A stretch of DNA of 37,861 nt, taken from positions 1-37,861 of the forward strand of contig JAQUKH010000026.1 of the NCBI GenBank assembly GCA_028719205.1, given 5' to 3'. Positions 16,501-24,194 of this stretch are shown one piece after another. Numbering within the stretch: position 1 is the first letter of the stretch; every line of letters begins with the position of its first letter. The stretch comes from a bacterium. GTDB lineage: Bacteria; JACRDZ01; JAQUKH01. The position numbers were made by a program, and so were the translations under genes. The notes beneath the pieces were generated by a model. It was not told the DNA's origin. It was given only the letters and a program-made list of their open reading frames with translations, and searched no databases.

Positions 16501-17118
16501 ACAAAGGATGCACCCTTCAAACTTCCTTCAGGAAAAAATATAAATGTGAAAATGATGTCCGGGTACGGAGAATATGAATATGGAGAAAATAATAATTTAC
16601 AAATTTTAGAAATGCCTTATAAAGACAGTGATATATCAATGATCGTATTACTGCCAAAAAAATATGATGGTTTAATGGAGACAGAAAAAATAATAAATGA
16701 TGCAAATATTAAAGAATGGATAAGTTCTCTGGAAAAGAAAGACGTGAATGTTTTATTACCGAAATTTAAAATAACTTCCAGCTTTAACCTTTCACAGTTT
16801 CTTATTTTAATGGGAATGAGTGACGCGTTCAATTTATATAAAGCTGATTTTTCAGGGATAGCGGATTTTTCTAAAATGGATAGTACAAATAACTTATTTA
16901 TATCAGAAGTAATTCACAAAGCCTTTATAGATGTAAATGAAGAAGGTGCTGTTGCCGGAGCCGCGACTTACGCGGATATGACGGAAGGAGGTATATCCAA
17001 AGATGCACCGGTTTTCAGAGCGGACCGTCCGTTTATATTCCTGATACGCGATAATTGGTCGGGAAACATTTTATTTTTAGGCAGAGTAACTGACCCAAAT
17101 GTTTTTTTAGAAGAGTAA
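13549..17118 (+). CDS. Secreted ankyrin-repeat protein with a complete C-terminal serpin domain
   Basis: The 1189-residue protein has a signal peptide (LLLLNGIVLLILCLHSYSTA). Residues 33-757 hold 22 ankyrin repeats in two related 11-repeat blocks (33-396 and 397-757). A degenerate start of a third block follows (758 to about 805). Residues about 812-1189 are a full-length serpin: SPYSISTLLAMVYAGARGNT, LTNAVYFKAGW, and the C-terminal RPFIFLIRD and ILFLGRVTDP. The reactive loop hinge EEGAVAGAAT (about 1131-1140) keeps Gly at P15 and small residues at P12-P9, as in inhibitory serpins. The target protease cannot be read, because the loop (TYADMTEGGISKDAP) is a few residues longer than in alpha-1-antitrypsin. 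The gene lies between two copies of the YkgJ-like 3' end. Confidence 0.9.
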   Translation: MKFSNKNLLLLNGIVLLILCLHSYSTAIEFNSGLISAAEKGDINTVKQLLDQGADINVKDRNGITALITAVWNSYTEIVKLLLEKGADVNAKDDYGRTVLMKAVEDGNIEIIKLLMDKGADINKKDIDGNTALILAGSFNRLEAVTLLLEKNADINIKNDEGFTAFTWASEGGYIEIVKELLEKGADVNAKTKDGFTPLMFAARESHIEVLKLLLDKKADVNVQAKKTGFTALMLAEENGFNEGVKLLLEKSANVNARDNAGVTALMKAAEKGSTEIVKLLLEKGADVNAKDNSSVTVLIKTTESGSAEIVKLLLEKDADVNVKTKDGGFTALMEAAKKGQIDIVQLLLEKGAHVNTKADNGLATALIYAEKNGNKKIVKLLKEAGAAEASANNPPDLISAAEKNDIKTVKQLLDKGADVNVKDKYGFNVLIKEAGSGHTEIVKLLLEKGAVVNAKTKGGYTALMAAAEQYNNTEILKMLLDKGAIINAKTDKGDNALIYAAREGHTEIVKILLAKGADLHAKDKYGRTVLMEVTDRGYKDILRSLENKGTDMTSDITALVNSEWNNYMQIVEILLDKGLEVNAKTNSGFTALMGAARNSNKEIVKLLLRKGADVNAKDKEGKNVLMSALGREGSRTEIVKLLLDKGADVNDLKKEDFTAFIWASEEGYMEIVKKMLAKGVDVNVKTNDGFTALMKAAEKGRTEIVKLLLEKGADVNTKKDDGLTTALMYAKEHGHENIVKMLKDAGAEETIVNSGPDLTSLKEKGDINKEELVPAKAAVINAKDTEDTNALIIPKVLEEENVDIKVLAEGNNTFAVNLYNRLKIQDGNLFYSPYSISTLLAMVYAGARGNTEKQIAETLSFPFNREQFHPVFAGIMKELGAARGDNKMELRMSNGLWVQKDHVFLKEYLDLNKMYYDAEPYNVDFRNNGEIARLKINKWVEDGTKNKIKHLVPPGMINSNTKFILTNAVYFKAGWLRRFGKNITKDAPFKLPSGKNINVKMMSGYGEYEYGENNNLQILEMPYKDSDISMIVLLPKKYDGLMETEKIINDANIKEWISSLEKKDVNVLLPKFKITSSFNLSQFLILMGMSDAFNLYKADFSGIADFSKMDSTNNLFISEVIHKAFIDVNEEGAVAGAATYADMTEGGISKDAPVFRADRPFIFLIRDNWSGNILFLGRVTDPNVFLEE
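13645..15972 (+). repeat. Ankyrin-coding array built of two 11-repeat blocks plus a degenerate third
   Basis: Block starts are recognisable as GLISAAEKGDI (residue 33), PDLISAAEKNDI (Asp397) and PDLTSLKEKGDI (Asp758). Block ends are NGLATALIYAEKNGNKKIVK and DGLTTALMYAKEHGHENIVK. FTAFTWASEGGYIEIVK in block 1 pairs with FTAFIWASEEGYMEIVK in block 2, so a block of about 363 codons was duplicated, apart from the 33-codon period. Confidence 0.8.
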
Positions 17119-17131
17119 GCATGAGCACTGA

Positions 17132-17166
17132 GAGAAAAAGAATTTCCAGATTGCGGATATAAATGA
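17132..17166 (+). repeat. Right copy of the YkgJ 3'-end direct repeat, non-coding remnant
   Basis: This short stretch between the serpin gene and recN still reads EKEFPDCGYK-stop but has no gene body in front of it. See 13476-13510 for the coding copy. Confidence 0.85.
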
Positions 17167-17178
17167 TAAAATACAGCT

Positions 17179-18846
17179 ATGTTATCCCAGCTTAAAATAC
17201 AAAATTTCGGATTGATAGATTCGCTTGCGATAGATTTCTCGGATAAATTAAATATATTTACGGGAGAGACCGGCGCGGGGAAATCTATTCTTATTGACGC
17301 GCTGCGTTTTTCACTGGGGGAACGTTTAGACAGTTCCCAGGTTCGTGACGCGGATAAGCCCTGTGCCGTTGAATCCGTTTTTGAACTTACGGATAAATTT
17401 CTTAAAGAGACACCTGCTTTTTCTGAATATATTTCCGATGAGGACCCGCTTCTTATTATAAACCGCACGTATCTTCCTGACGGCCGCAACAGGATCAAAA
17501 TAAACGGATTTAACATAACGGTTTCGCAGTTAAAAGAGATCGGCAATCATCTTGTTGATTTTCACGGGGCGAACGACCACCAGATGATCCTGGCGGAGGA
17601 ATCGCACATAAAGATCATCGACAGGCTTTCTGACCTTGCAGCGGAAAAAGATGAATATGCCAAAAAATATGCCGGATATTTAAATCTGCAAAAAGAACTG
17701 GATGAATTGCGGGCTTCTTCAAAGAACCGTGAGCAGGACGAACAGCTTCTAAAACATCAGATAACGGAACTGGAACAGGTTACGCTTGATGAAGCTAACT
17801 ACAGGAATATTCTGGAAGAACGCGCCCGCATGAATAATTCCGAAAAATTATACGAACACGCCGGTGAACTGGTTAAGATCTTTGAAGATGAAGAAACCGG
17901 CCTGGATAAACTGATCACGCAGGCGTTCGGCCCGATGAAGGCATTGAATAATCTGGATAAGGGAACAATTAATTTTATGGAAGTACTTAAAAATATGCAG
18001 GAAGAGGCACAAGGATTATCGCACGATCTTTCCAATTACCTTGACAGTCTTTCCTTTAACCCTGATAAAACAAAAAATATAAATTCGCAGTATGATTCCT
18101 ATTATGAAATATTAAGAAAATACGGCCCGGCATTGGAGGACGCGGAAAAAATATACGAGTCGGCGAAGAAAAAATATGAATTGTTAGTAAATCTGGAATA
18201 TAACGATTCAAAATTAAAAGAAGAAATACAGGCACTTCGGAACGAACTGAAAAAGATCGCGGATAAAATAACAGCGAAACGCAATAAAACATCAAAATTT
18301 TTAAAAGAAACAATTGAAAAAGAATTAAAAGAACTGGGCATTAAAAATATCCAATTTGAAGCAAGGATCGATAAGATTGATTTTACCGATAAAGGGCAGG
18401 ACAGGGTTGTTTTTTACATGAGCCCGAATATCGGCGAGGAATTAAAACCTCTGGCGCAGATAGTCTCGGGCGGAGAGTCGGCAAGAGTGATGCTCGCTAT
18501 AAAAAAAGCGTTGACCAAAGTAGACCCGATCCCGGTTCTCGTTTTTGACGAGATAGACGCGCAGATCGGAGGCCGGCTTGGGGACATCACAGGCAAAAAA
18601 CTCAAAGAGCTTTCGGACAACCGACAGGTAATACTTATTACGCACCTTCCACAGATCGCCGCGTTTTCCGACCATCATTTCAAAGTCACAAAAAAAGTTA
18701 AAGACAACCGCACGATAATAAACGTGGACCTCCTTGATAAAACCGCTCGCGTGGAGGAATTGGCGAAAATGATGAGCGGGGAGAAAGAATCTCCGATCGC
18801 GTTGAAGCACGCGAGAGAGATGCTTGGGAGAGTGGAAAATGGATAA
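17179..18846 (+). CDS. recN: DNA repair protein RecN
   Basis: This 555-residue SMC-like ATPase acts in recombinational repair of double-strand breaks in the cytoplasm. Walker A is TGETGAGKS (residues 28-36) within the RecN-typical LNIFTGETGAGKSILIDAL. A coiled-coil region spans about 165-370. The ABC signature IVSGGESARVMLAIKKAL and Walker B VLVFDEIDAQIGG are followed by VILITHLPQIAAFSDHHF. The length matches the family. No good ribosome site is visible before the ATG at 17179, just 12 bases after the YkgJ remnant. The stop overlaps the next gene by 8 bases. Confidence 0.94.
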   Translation: MLSQLKIQNFGLIDSLAIDFSDKLNIFTGETGAGKSILIDALRFSLGERLDSSQVRDADKPCAVESVFELTDKFLKETPAFSEYISDEDPLLIINRTYLPDGRNRIKINGFNITVSQLKEIGNHLVDFHGANDHQMILAEESHIKIIDRLSDLAAEKDEYAKKYAGYLNLQKELDELRASSKNREQDEQLLKHQITELEQVTLDEANYRNILEERARMNNSEKLYEHAGELVKIFEDEETGLDKLITQAFGPMKALNNLDKGTINFMEVLKNMQEEAQGLSHDLSNYLDSLSFNPDKTKNINSQYDSYYEILRKYGPALEDAEKIYESAKKKYELLVNLEYNDSKLKEEIQALRNELKKIADKITAKRNKTSKFLKETIEKELKELGIKNIQFEARIDKIDFTDKGQDRVVFYMSPNIGEELKPLAQIVSGGESARVMLAIKKALTKVDPIPVLVFDEIDAQIGGRLGDITGKKLKELSDNRQVILITHLPQIAAFSDHHFKVTKKVKDNRTIINVDLLDKTARVEELAKMMSGEKESPIALKHAREMLGRVENG

Positions 18847-20653
18847 AATTTTTTTTAAGAATAATTATGTAATATTGAAAATAATTTTTTTAATATTGAC
18901 ATTCCAGTCAGCTATTTATTCAAATCCTCTTGAAAATTGGCAATGGAGAAAACCTGCGCCAACCGGAGCAGATTTAAAAGAAATCGTATTCGGGAAGGAT
19001 ATTTTTGTGGCTATTGGAGAAGGAGGAACAATAATTACCTCTTCGAATGGTGTAAACTGGGTAGTTAGAAAATCCGGAACCTTTGAGGATCTTAATAAAA
19101 TAATATATGAAAATAATATTTTTATAATTGCCGGCAATAAAGGTGTATTGCTCAAATCGTTTGATGGAATTAATTGGGAAAAAAAGGAAATAAATATAAA
19201 TGAAAATTTAGAGGGAATTGCCTGCGGAAAAGATAAATTTGTTGTGCTGGGCCGGGAAGGGACTATTCTTGAATCTTCTGACGCAATCAATTGGAAAATC
19301 AAAAAAATAGAGATAAATAAGATAAAAGACTATGAGGATGAAAATATATATTATAAAGATATTGTTTTTTTGAAAGACAAATTTATAGTAATAGGCGATA
19401 TTGGCATTTCATCAGGTATTGTTCTTTACTCAAACAATGCAGAAGAATGGACTATTAATAAGGATTTAAGTTTAAAAGATCTTATATATAAAATAGTATA
19501 TATTAATGATAAATTCGTAGCATATGGCGGTTACCGGAGTTATATTTCAACATATTATTCAGACGACTTTATGAAATGGAATAGCGGGGATTCGGAGTTT
19601 GGTTATTTTGGTTCAATCATTAGAGTTAATGATTCTTTTTATGGGGTTGCAAGCACTGAAATAACAATTTCAAATGACTGCATTAATTGGAGCGCGATAT
19701 ATAAATGTAAATGGGACAATGAAAGATTGGAGTCAATTGCATATGGCAATAATACTTTTGTTACTGTTGGTGAGAACGGATTAGTAATAATATCGAAAGA
19801 TGGTAAGGCCTGGGAGAAAATATCGTCTGACCGTGAATCAATTATTAATAGGATTATATATAACAATAATTTATTTGTTACAGTCGGTTTTTCAGGATCT
19901 ATCCTTACCTCGACAGACGCGAAGGAATGGATCACAAGAACATCCGGTTTAAAAGAAGCTTTAAGGGATGTTATTTATGCGAACGGTAAATTTATTGCGG
20001 TAGGTGATTCCGGTACGGTTATATCATCATCAGATGGCGTGAATTGGATGAAAATAGAATCAGGGACGGCTGCTAATTTATATAAAATAATTTTTAACGA
20101 TGATAAATTTATAATAATAGGCGGAAATATGTTTGAATTTAAACGTAATAGCGTATGTTTAACTTCAAATGACGGGCTTAAATGGGATTTACTCTGGCCA
20201 AATATTCAATATACATCTGTCTCCTTTATTAATAAGATCTTTATTGAAATAATTAATCATACGTTATATAAATCATCTGACGCGATAAATTGGGTGCCGT
20301 TCTCAATCATAGATAAAGGAAAAATTCCATCAATTGCAAGTATAATTCATGCTAAAGATAAATTTATTGGAATGGGTAGTGATGGAAAACTGTTTTTTTC
20401 ATCGGATGGAAGTTCGTGGAAATATGGACAGAATGAAATAGCGCAGGGTGTAAAGGATTTTTCTGCATTGATATTTCAAAATGAAAAATATTACGCATTC
20501 ACAAAATATGGCCAAATATACAGTTCGGAAGATGGATCTAATTGGTCCGGTATTACATATTTACATTTTAATATTCGCGATATCATATATGCTCAAAAAA
20601 CATTTATACTTGTCGGTGACAAAGGAATTATACAATCAGATATTGTTGAATAA
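18839..20653 (+). CDS. Secreted beta-propeller-like repeat protein (sialidase/Ycf48-type DGxxW repeats)
   Basis: The 604-residue protein has an N-terminal hydrophobic signal (VILKIIFLILTFQSAIYS), then about 13 repeats of 40-50 residues with an FVAVGxxGTIxxSxDGxxW pattern: SSNGVNW, SFDGINW, SSDAINW, SNDCINW, SKDGKAW, STDAKEW, SSDGVNW, SSDGSSW and others. Such repeats form propellers related to BNR/Ycf48 proteins and are common in large secreted proteins of uncultured bacteria. No catalytic residues are evident. The start at 18839 follows GGGAGAG and overlaps the recN stop by 8 bases, suggesting coupling. The function is unknown. Confidence 0.75.
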   Translation: MDKIFFKNNYVILKIIFLILTFQSAIYSNPLENWQWRKPAPTGADLKEIVFGKDIFVAIGEGGTIITSSNGVNWVVRKSGTFEDLNKIIYENNIFIIAGNKGVLLKSFDGINWEKKEININENLEGIACGKDKFVVLGREGTILESSDAINWKIKKIEINKIKDYEDENIYYKDIVFLKDKFIVIGDIGISSGIVLYSNNAEEWTINKDLSLKDLIYKIVYINDKFVAYGGYRSYISTYYSDDFMKWNSGDSEFGYFGSIIRVNDSFYGVASTEITISNDCINWSAIYKCKWDNERLESIAYGNNTFVTVGENGLVIISKDGKAWEKISSDRESIINRIIYNNNLFVTVGFSGSILTSTDAKEWITRTSGLKEALRDVIYANGKFIAVGDSGTVISSSDGVNWMKIESGTAANLYKIIFNDDKFIIIGGNMFEFKRNSVCLTSNDGLKWDLLWPNIQYTSVSFINKIFIEIINHTLYKSSDAINWVPFSIIDKGKIPSIASIIHAKDKFIGMGSDGKLFFSSDGSSWKYGQNEIAQGVKDFSALIFQNEKYYAFTKYGQIYSSEDGSNWSGITYLHFNIRDIIYAQKTFILVGDKGIIQSDIVE

Positions 20654-20686
20654 AGCTTGAGAAAACAAAGGAACAGGAAAAATCAA

Positions 20687-21937
20687 ATGACGGAAAAAAA
20701 ATTACCCTTTAATAAAAAACAACTTAAAAAGATCATTGAGAAATATTCAACGCCTTTCCATATATATGATGAAAAAGCGATCAGAGAGAACGCCAAAAAA
20801 CTGGCCAGAGCTTTTTCATGGGCTGACAATTTTAAAGAATATTATGCCGTAAAAGCCTGCCCTAATCCATATATCCTCAAGCTTTTGAAAGAGGAAGGTT
20901 TTGGCGCGGACTGCAGTTCCTTTCCGGAGCTTCTGCTTGCTGAGAAAGCGGGGATCAAAGGCGAAAATATCATGTTCACGTCTAATGATACCCCGGCTGA
21001 AGAATATAAAAAAGCCGTGGAACTGGGAGCGATAATTAATCTCGATGATATAACTCATATTGAATATCTTGAGAAAACAGCAGGAATTCCTGATCTCTTA
21101 TGCTTTAGATATAATCCGGGCCCGTTAAGAAGGGGAAACGCGATAATCGGTCAGCCGGAAGAAGCTAAATACGGATTAACAAAAGAACAGCTTTTCGAAG
21201 CGTATAAATTATCCAGGAACAAGGGCGTAAAAAGATTCGGATTACATACCATGATCGCGTCAAATGAACTTAATCCGGATTATTTTGTGGAAACGGCAAA
21301 AATGCTGTTTGACCTGGTAATTGAGATCCGTAATAAACTTGATATCAGGATAGAATTCGTTAATTTAGGCGGAGGGTTCGGCATACCCTATAAACCGGAG
21401 CAGGAGCCTCTGGATATGAAACATATCGCGGATGAAATGAAAAATGTTTACGAGAAAATGATCAAGGCTAACGGCCTTCATCCGCTAAAAATATTCATGG
21501 AAAGCGGAAGGATGATAACCGGCCCATACGGCTATCTGGTAGCAAAAGTCATACACCTTAAAGATACTTATAAAAAATATGCCGGGCTTGATGCCTGCAT
21601 GGCGAACCTTATGCGTCCCGCTTTATACGGCGCTTATCACCATATAACAGTTCTTGGAAAAGAGAATCAGGCTTTAGACCATACTTATGATGTAACCGGT
21701 TCTTTATGCGAGAATAATGATAAATTCGCGATAAACCGCAGCCTGCCAAAGATTGATATCGGGGATACAGTGGTAATACATGACACTGGCGCGCACGGTT
21801 ACGCGATGGGATTTAATTATAACGGAAAGCTCAGGTCCAAGGAACTTCTATTGAAACCTGACGGCAAAATAGAATTGATCAGGCGCGCGGAAACCGTGGA
21901 CGATTATTTCGCGACCCTGGATTTTTCGAAAATATAA
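20687..21937 (+). CDS. lysA: Diaminopimelate decarboxylase
   Basis: This 416-residue PLP enzyme of fold type III makes L-lysine from meso-diaminopimelate, the last step of the pathway. The PLP lysine is Lys56 in EYYAVKACPNP. Also seen are the substrate-side FGLHTMIAS, the glycine motif FVNLGGGFGIPY, MESGRMITGPYG, and the C-terminal SLCENNDKFA and DTGAHGYAMGFNYNG motifs that complete the dimer active site. ATG 20687 is chosen with AGGAA about 8 bases upstream; a TTG at 20657 is in frame but adds a basic tail unlike the family. No lysine riboswitch is visible. Confidence 0.9.
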   Translation: MTEKKLPFNKKQLKKIIEKYSTPFHIYDEKAIRENAKKLARAFSWADNFKEYYAVKACPNPYILKLLKEEGFGADCSSFPELLLAEKAGIKGENIMFTSNDTPAEEYKKAVELGAIINLDDITHIEYLEKTAGIPDLLCFRYNPGPLRRGNAIIGQPEEAKYGLTKEQLFEAYKLSRNKGVKRFGLHTMIASNELNPDYFVETAKMLFDLVIEIRNKLDIRIEFVNLGGGFGIPYKPEQEPLDMKHIADEMKNVYEKMIKANGLHPLKIFMESGRMITGPYGYLVAKVIHLKDTYKKYAGLDACMANLMRPALYGAYHHITVLGKENQALDHTYDVTGSLCENNDKFAINRSLPKIDIGDTVVIHDTGAHGYAMGFNYNGKLRSKELLLKPDGKIELIRRAETVDDYFATLDFSKI

Positions 21938-21951
21938 TCTTGATAATATAA

Positions 21952-22171
21952 AATGAACATATCAAGAAAAATAAAAATATTAATGAGTTTAATGATAAAA
22001 TATTATTCAGGCTGTTTATAACAACCCTAAAAGAGAGAAAACCGACTGGCAGTCACCTTTTGTAAAAGATGGTGAAGTAAATGTTGACGCGTATATCGAT
22101 TTCGTTCAGGATTCATAAACTACGCGCCGCGGCCATTCAGAAAAATTATTGATAAAGACATGAAATTGTAA
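21952..22171 (+). pseudogene. Decayed small gene broken by two frameshifts
   Basis: Three reading frames must be joined to read one plausible short protein: NEHIKKNKNINEFNDKILF from 21952, then YNNPKREKTDWQSPFVKDG and VNVDAYIDFVQ from 22017, then [19 protein letters not shown] to the stop at 22169-22171. The join shows frameshifts near 22017 and 22112. The charged, compact sequence looks like a real protein of about 70 residues; I do not recognise a named family. It ends directly before the ribosome site of the subtilase gene. Confidence 0.5.
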
Positions 22172-22187
22172 AAAAATGGAGGTTAAA

Positions 22188-23354
22188 ATGAAAATAAAAA
22201 ATGGCGGATTAATTTGTATCCTGTTTTTTGCGATATTATCAGCAGGATTTTCTAATGTTTTCGCTGAAAACACTTTAAGGAAAATTGTTGTGTTTAAAAA
22301 AGGTTTTTCAGACACTTTAAAACAAACGAAACTTGTTGAAGGTTTAAAAGGGATCAAAATAAAAAACCTGAAACTGATCAACGCGATGGCGGTGGAATTA
22401 TCATCAAGCGCGGAAAAAGAGGTCTTAAAGAGGCCTGAAGTTGAAAGAATTGATGAAGACATAATTATTTACACTAGCGGGAAACCTTCTAAACCGCCTA
22501 GTCCACAGCCGGCGGAAGTTTTGCCATGGGGTGTCGACAGGATAAATGCTGAAATGACCTGGAGTATAACAACCGGTTCAGGTATTAAAGTTGCGATCGT
22601 GGATACTGGTATTTTTTTAAATCACCCTGACCTTGTTAATAATATAAAAGGAAATGTTAATACGATTAATCCGGCAAAAGGTGGTAATGATGATAACGGT
22701 CACGGAACACACGTCGCAGGTATAGTTGCCGCAATGGACAATAGCTTTGGTGTAATTGGTGTCGGGCCGAATATCAGCCTTTACGCGGTAAAGGTTTTGG
22801 GCAAGAACGGTACAGGCTGGCTTTCTGATATCATTGAAGGCCTTGACTGGTGCATCAATAACGGGATCAATGTTGTAAATATGAGCCTCGGTTCATCCGG
22901 TGGGAACCAGTCATATCATGACGCGATAATAAGGGCTTATCAGGCGAGGATTGTTCTGGTTGCCGCGAGCGGTAATGAAGGCGGCCCGGTAAGTTATCCT
23001 GCCGTGTATCCCGAAGTTATCGCGGTTGCCGCGACGGATGGATCGGACAATATTGCGAGCTGGTCAAATAGAGGGCCGGAAGTGGACCTGGCCGCGCCCG
23101 GAGTAAATATTTACTCAACATATAAGGACGGTTTTTATAAAACTTTAAGCGGAACAAGCATGGCTTCCCCTCATGTCGCGGGGGCCGCGGCTCTTGTTTT
23201 AACCAGTCCTGTTGGCGCGTACGACGCTAATTTAAACGGAAAATGGGATCCGCTTGAAGTCATGAATAAACTAAAAGACAACGCCGAGAATCTCGGTTTT
23301 TCAACGGACCTGCAGGGTGCAGGATTAGTCAGGCCTGATCTGGCGATAGAATAA
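22188..23354 (+). CDS. Secreted subtilisin-like serine protease (S8) with I9-type propeptide
   Basis: The 388-residue protein has a signal peptide ([19 protein letters not shown]), an inhibitor-I9-like propeptide (about 28-100, [11 protein letters not shown] to VERIDEDI) that would fold and silence the protease, and an S8 catalytic domain. The triad is Asp139 (AIVDTG), His172 (GHGTHVAG) and Ser324 ([11 protein letters not shown]). The oxyanion region is [19 protein letters not shown] at 22178-22182 precedes ATG 22188; an ATG at 22176 in the same frame overlaps that ribosome site. The enzyme should be exported and self-activated. It lies about 5 kb from the secreted serpin, but no link is shown. 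Confidence 0.92.
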   Translation: MKIKNGGLICILFFAILSAGFSNVFAENTLRKIVVFKKGFSDTLKQTKLVEGLKGIKIKNLKLINAMAVELSSSAEKEVLKRPEVERIDEDIIIYTSGKPSKPPSPQPAEVLPWGVDRINAEMTWSITTGSGIKVAIVDTGIFLNHPDLVNNIKGNVNTINPAKGGNDDNGHGTHVAGIVAAMDNSFGVIGVGPNISLYAVKVLGKNGTGWLSDIIEGLDWCINNGINVVNMSLGSSGGNQSYHDAIIRAYQARIVLVAASGNEGGPVSYPAVYPEVIAVAATDGSDNIASWSNRGPEVDLAAPGVNIYSTYKDGFYKTLSGTSMASPHVAGAAALVLTSPVGAYDANLNGKWDPLEVMNKLKDNAENLGFSTDLQGAGLVRPDLAIE

Positions 23355-23362
23355 GGTGAAAT

Positions 23363-23524
23363 ATGAATAATGACGGCATGATACGTAAAGAAGTAGGGCA
23401 TTATAAAAAAGTATCCCCACTGAAAAAGGCCTTTGAATTAAATAAAATGCTGGAAGAACTTCGCGGTAAAAGGGTTGATACAAAAAATGAAAACATTCGA
23501 AAAGTTGTTGGAAAAGTTAAGTGA
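23363..23524 (+). CDS. Small charged protein of unknown function
   Basis: A 53-codon ORF begins 8 bases after the subtilase stop, with AAGGTG at 23353-23358 as possible ribosome site. The product is basic and helical in appearance (SPLKKAFELNKMLEELRGKR, then NIRKVVGKVK), with no signal peptide or cysteines. It could be the tail of the subtilase operon or a remnant. I do not recognise it. Confidence 0.4.
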   Translation: MNNDGMIRKEVGHYKKVSPLKKAFELNKMLEELRGKRVDTKNENIRKVVGKVK

Positions 23525-23560
23525 AAATAAAATAAATATTGGTTATTATTTAACGAAAAT

Positions 23561-23628
23561 GTAGGGGCGATTCGAGAATCGCCCTTTTTTATTTGCATTT
23601 ATTTGTAGGGGTTTGATTTATCAAACCC
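23561..23628 (+). repeat. Two solo REP hairpins in direct orientation, the first also terminator-like
   Basis: Both begin GTAGGGG and have 9-bp stems with 2-base loops: 23561-23584 (arms GGGCGATTC and GAATCGCCC) and 23605-23628 (arms GGGTTTGAT and ATCAAACCC). The first is followed by T6 and could end transcription of the subtilase operon. They share the GTAG head of the REP pairs inside both RAYT genes, so they are probably targets of those enzymes. Confidence 0.78.
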
Positions 23629-23820
23629 TATTAAAATAATAAGTCACACAAAAGCCCCCCATTTTTATAGTAATAAGAATAATTACAAATTATTATAATA
23701 TTAATATATTAAAATAATAATATATGTTAAATAGTATAATAATAATTACATAATTACCTATATAATAAAGTTATTTATATAATAATAAATGTTAATAAAA
23801 TAGTTAATTTACATAGTAAC

Positions 23821-23890
23821 AAATAGTATATTATTAAATATTATTATTTAATAAATCGTAACAACCTATAAATAAAAGATATTTATAAAA
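23821..23890 (+). repeat. Imperfect about 70-base direct repeat, left copy
   Basis: It begins AAATAGTAT and ends ATAAAAGATATTTATAAAA. The last 33 bases (23858-23890) match 24082-24114 at 27 positions, and all six differences are transitions. The first halves are similar but need a small gap. Confidence 0.6.
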
Positions 23891-24045
23891 TAATGCTTGC
23901 TAAATATAAAATATGTATTATATTATTACAATCATTAAATAATAGTATTAATTAAATATAAAAATATAATTTATGTAACTGCTTGTATAATATATCTATT
24001 TATATATTAAATAATTTAATGATAGTAAAGGGTTTAATCATTAGA

Positions 24046-24114
24046 AAATAGTATTATATTAATTATTCTTATTAAGTAAATGTAACAGTTTATAGATAAA
24101 AGATATTTACGAAA
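24046..24114 (+). repeat. Imperfect about 70-base direct repeat, right copy
   Basis: It begins AAATAGTATTATATT and ends GATAAAAGATATTTACGAAA, just before the promoter at 24121. See 23821-23890 for the comparison. Confidence 0.6.
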
Positions 24115-24120
24115 AAAAGA

Positions 24121-24148
24121 TTGACAAATATATTTTAAATGCTATAAT
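24121..24148 (+). promoter_or_regulatory. Strong sigma-70-type promoter of the three-gene module
   Basis: TTGACA 24121-24126 and TATAAT 24143-24148 are both consensus, with a 16-bp spacer. The first gene starts 46 bases downstream behind TGGAGGT. No other promoter is apparent before 25730, so the three genes are probably one transcript. Confidence 0.75.
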
Positions 24149-24194
24149 TCTTATGTCATATGAAAAAATATTTATTAAAATATGGAGGTAAAAT

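Larger units (their letters stand above)
23629..24120. other. Extremely AT-rich intergenic stretch at the island's left edge
   Basis: No gene is visible. The 60-base rows starting at 23701 and 23761 hold only 5 and 6 G/C bases; the next rows hold about 7 each. It contains an imperfect direct repeat (23821-23890 and 24046-24114) and many short T/A palindromes. The composition differs sharply from the lysA and subtilase genes before it. Confidence 0.8.

Noticed and set aside
16968-17546. 192-codon minus-strand open frame over the serpin end and recN start
   Set aside because: Crosses two confident sense genes and the duplicated YkgJ tail; nothing protein-like in it.
23393-23410. GTAGGGC resembling a REP head
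   Set aside because: No hairpin follows it and it lies inside the small ORF after the subtilase.
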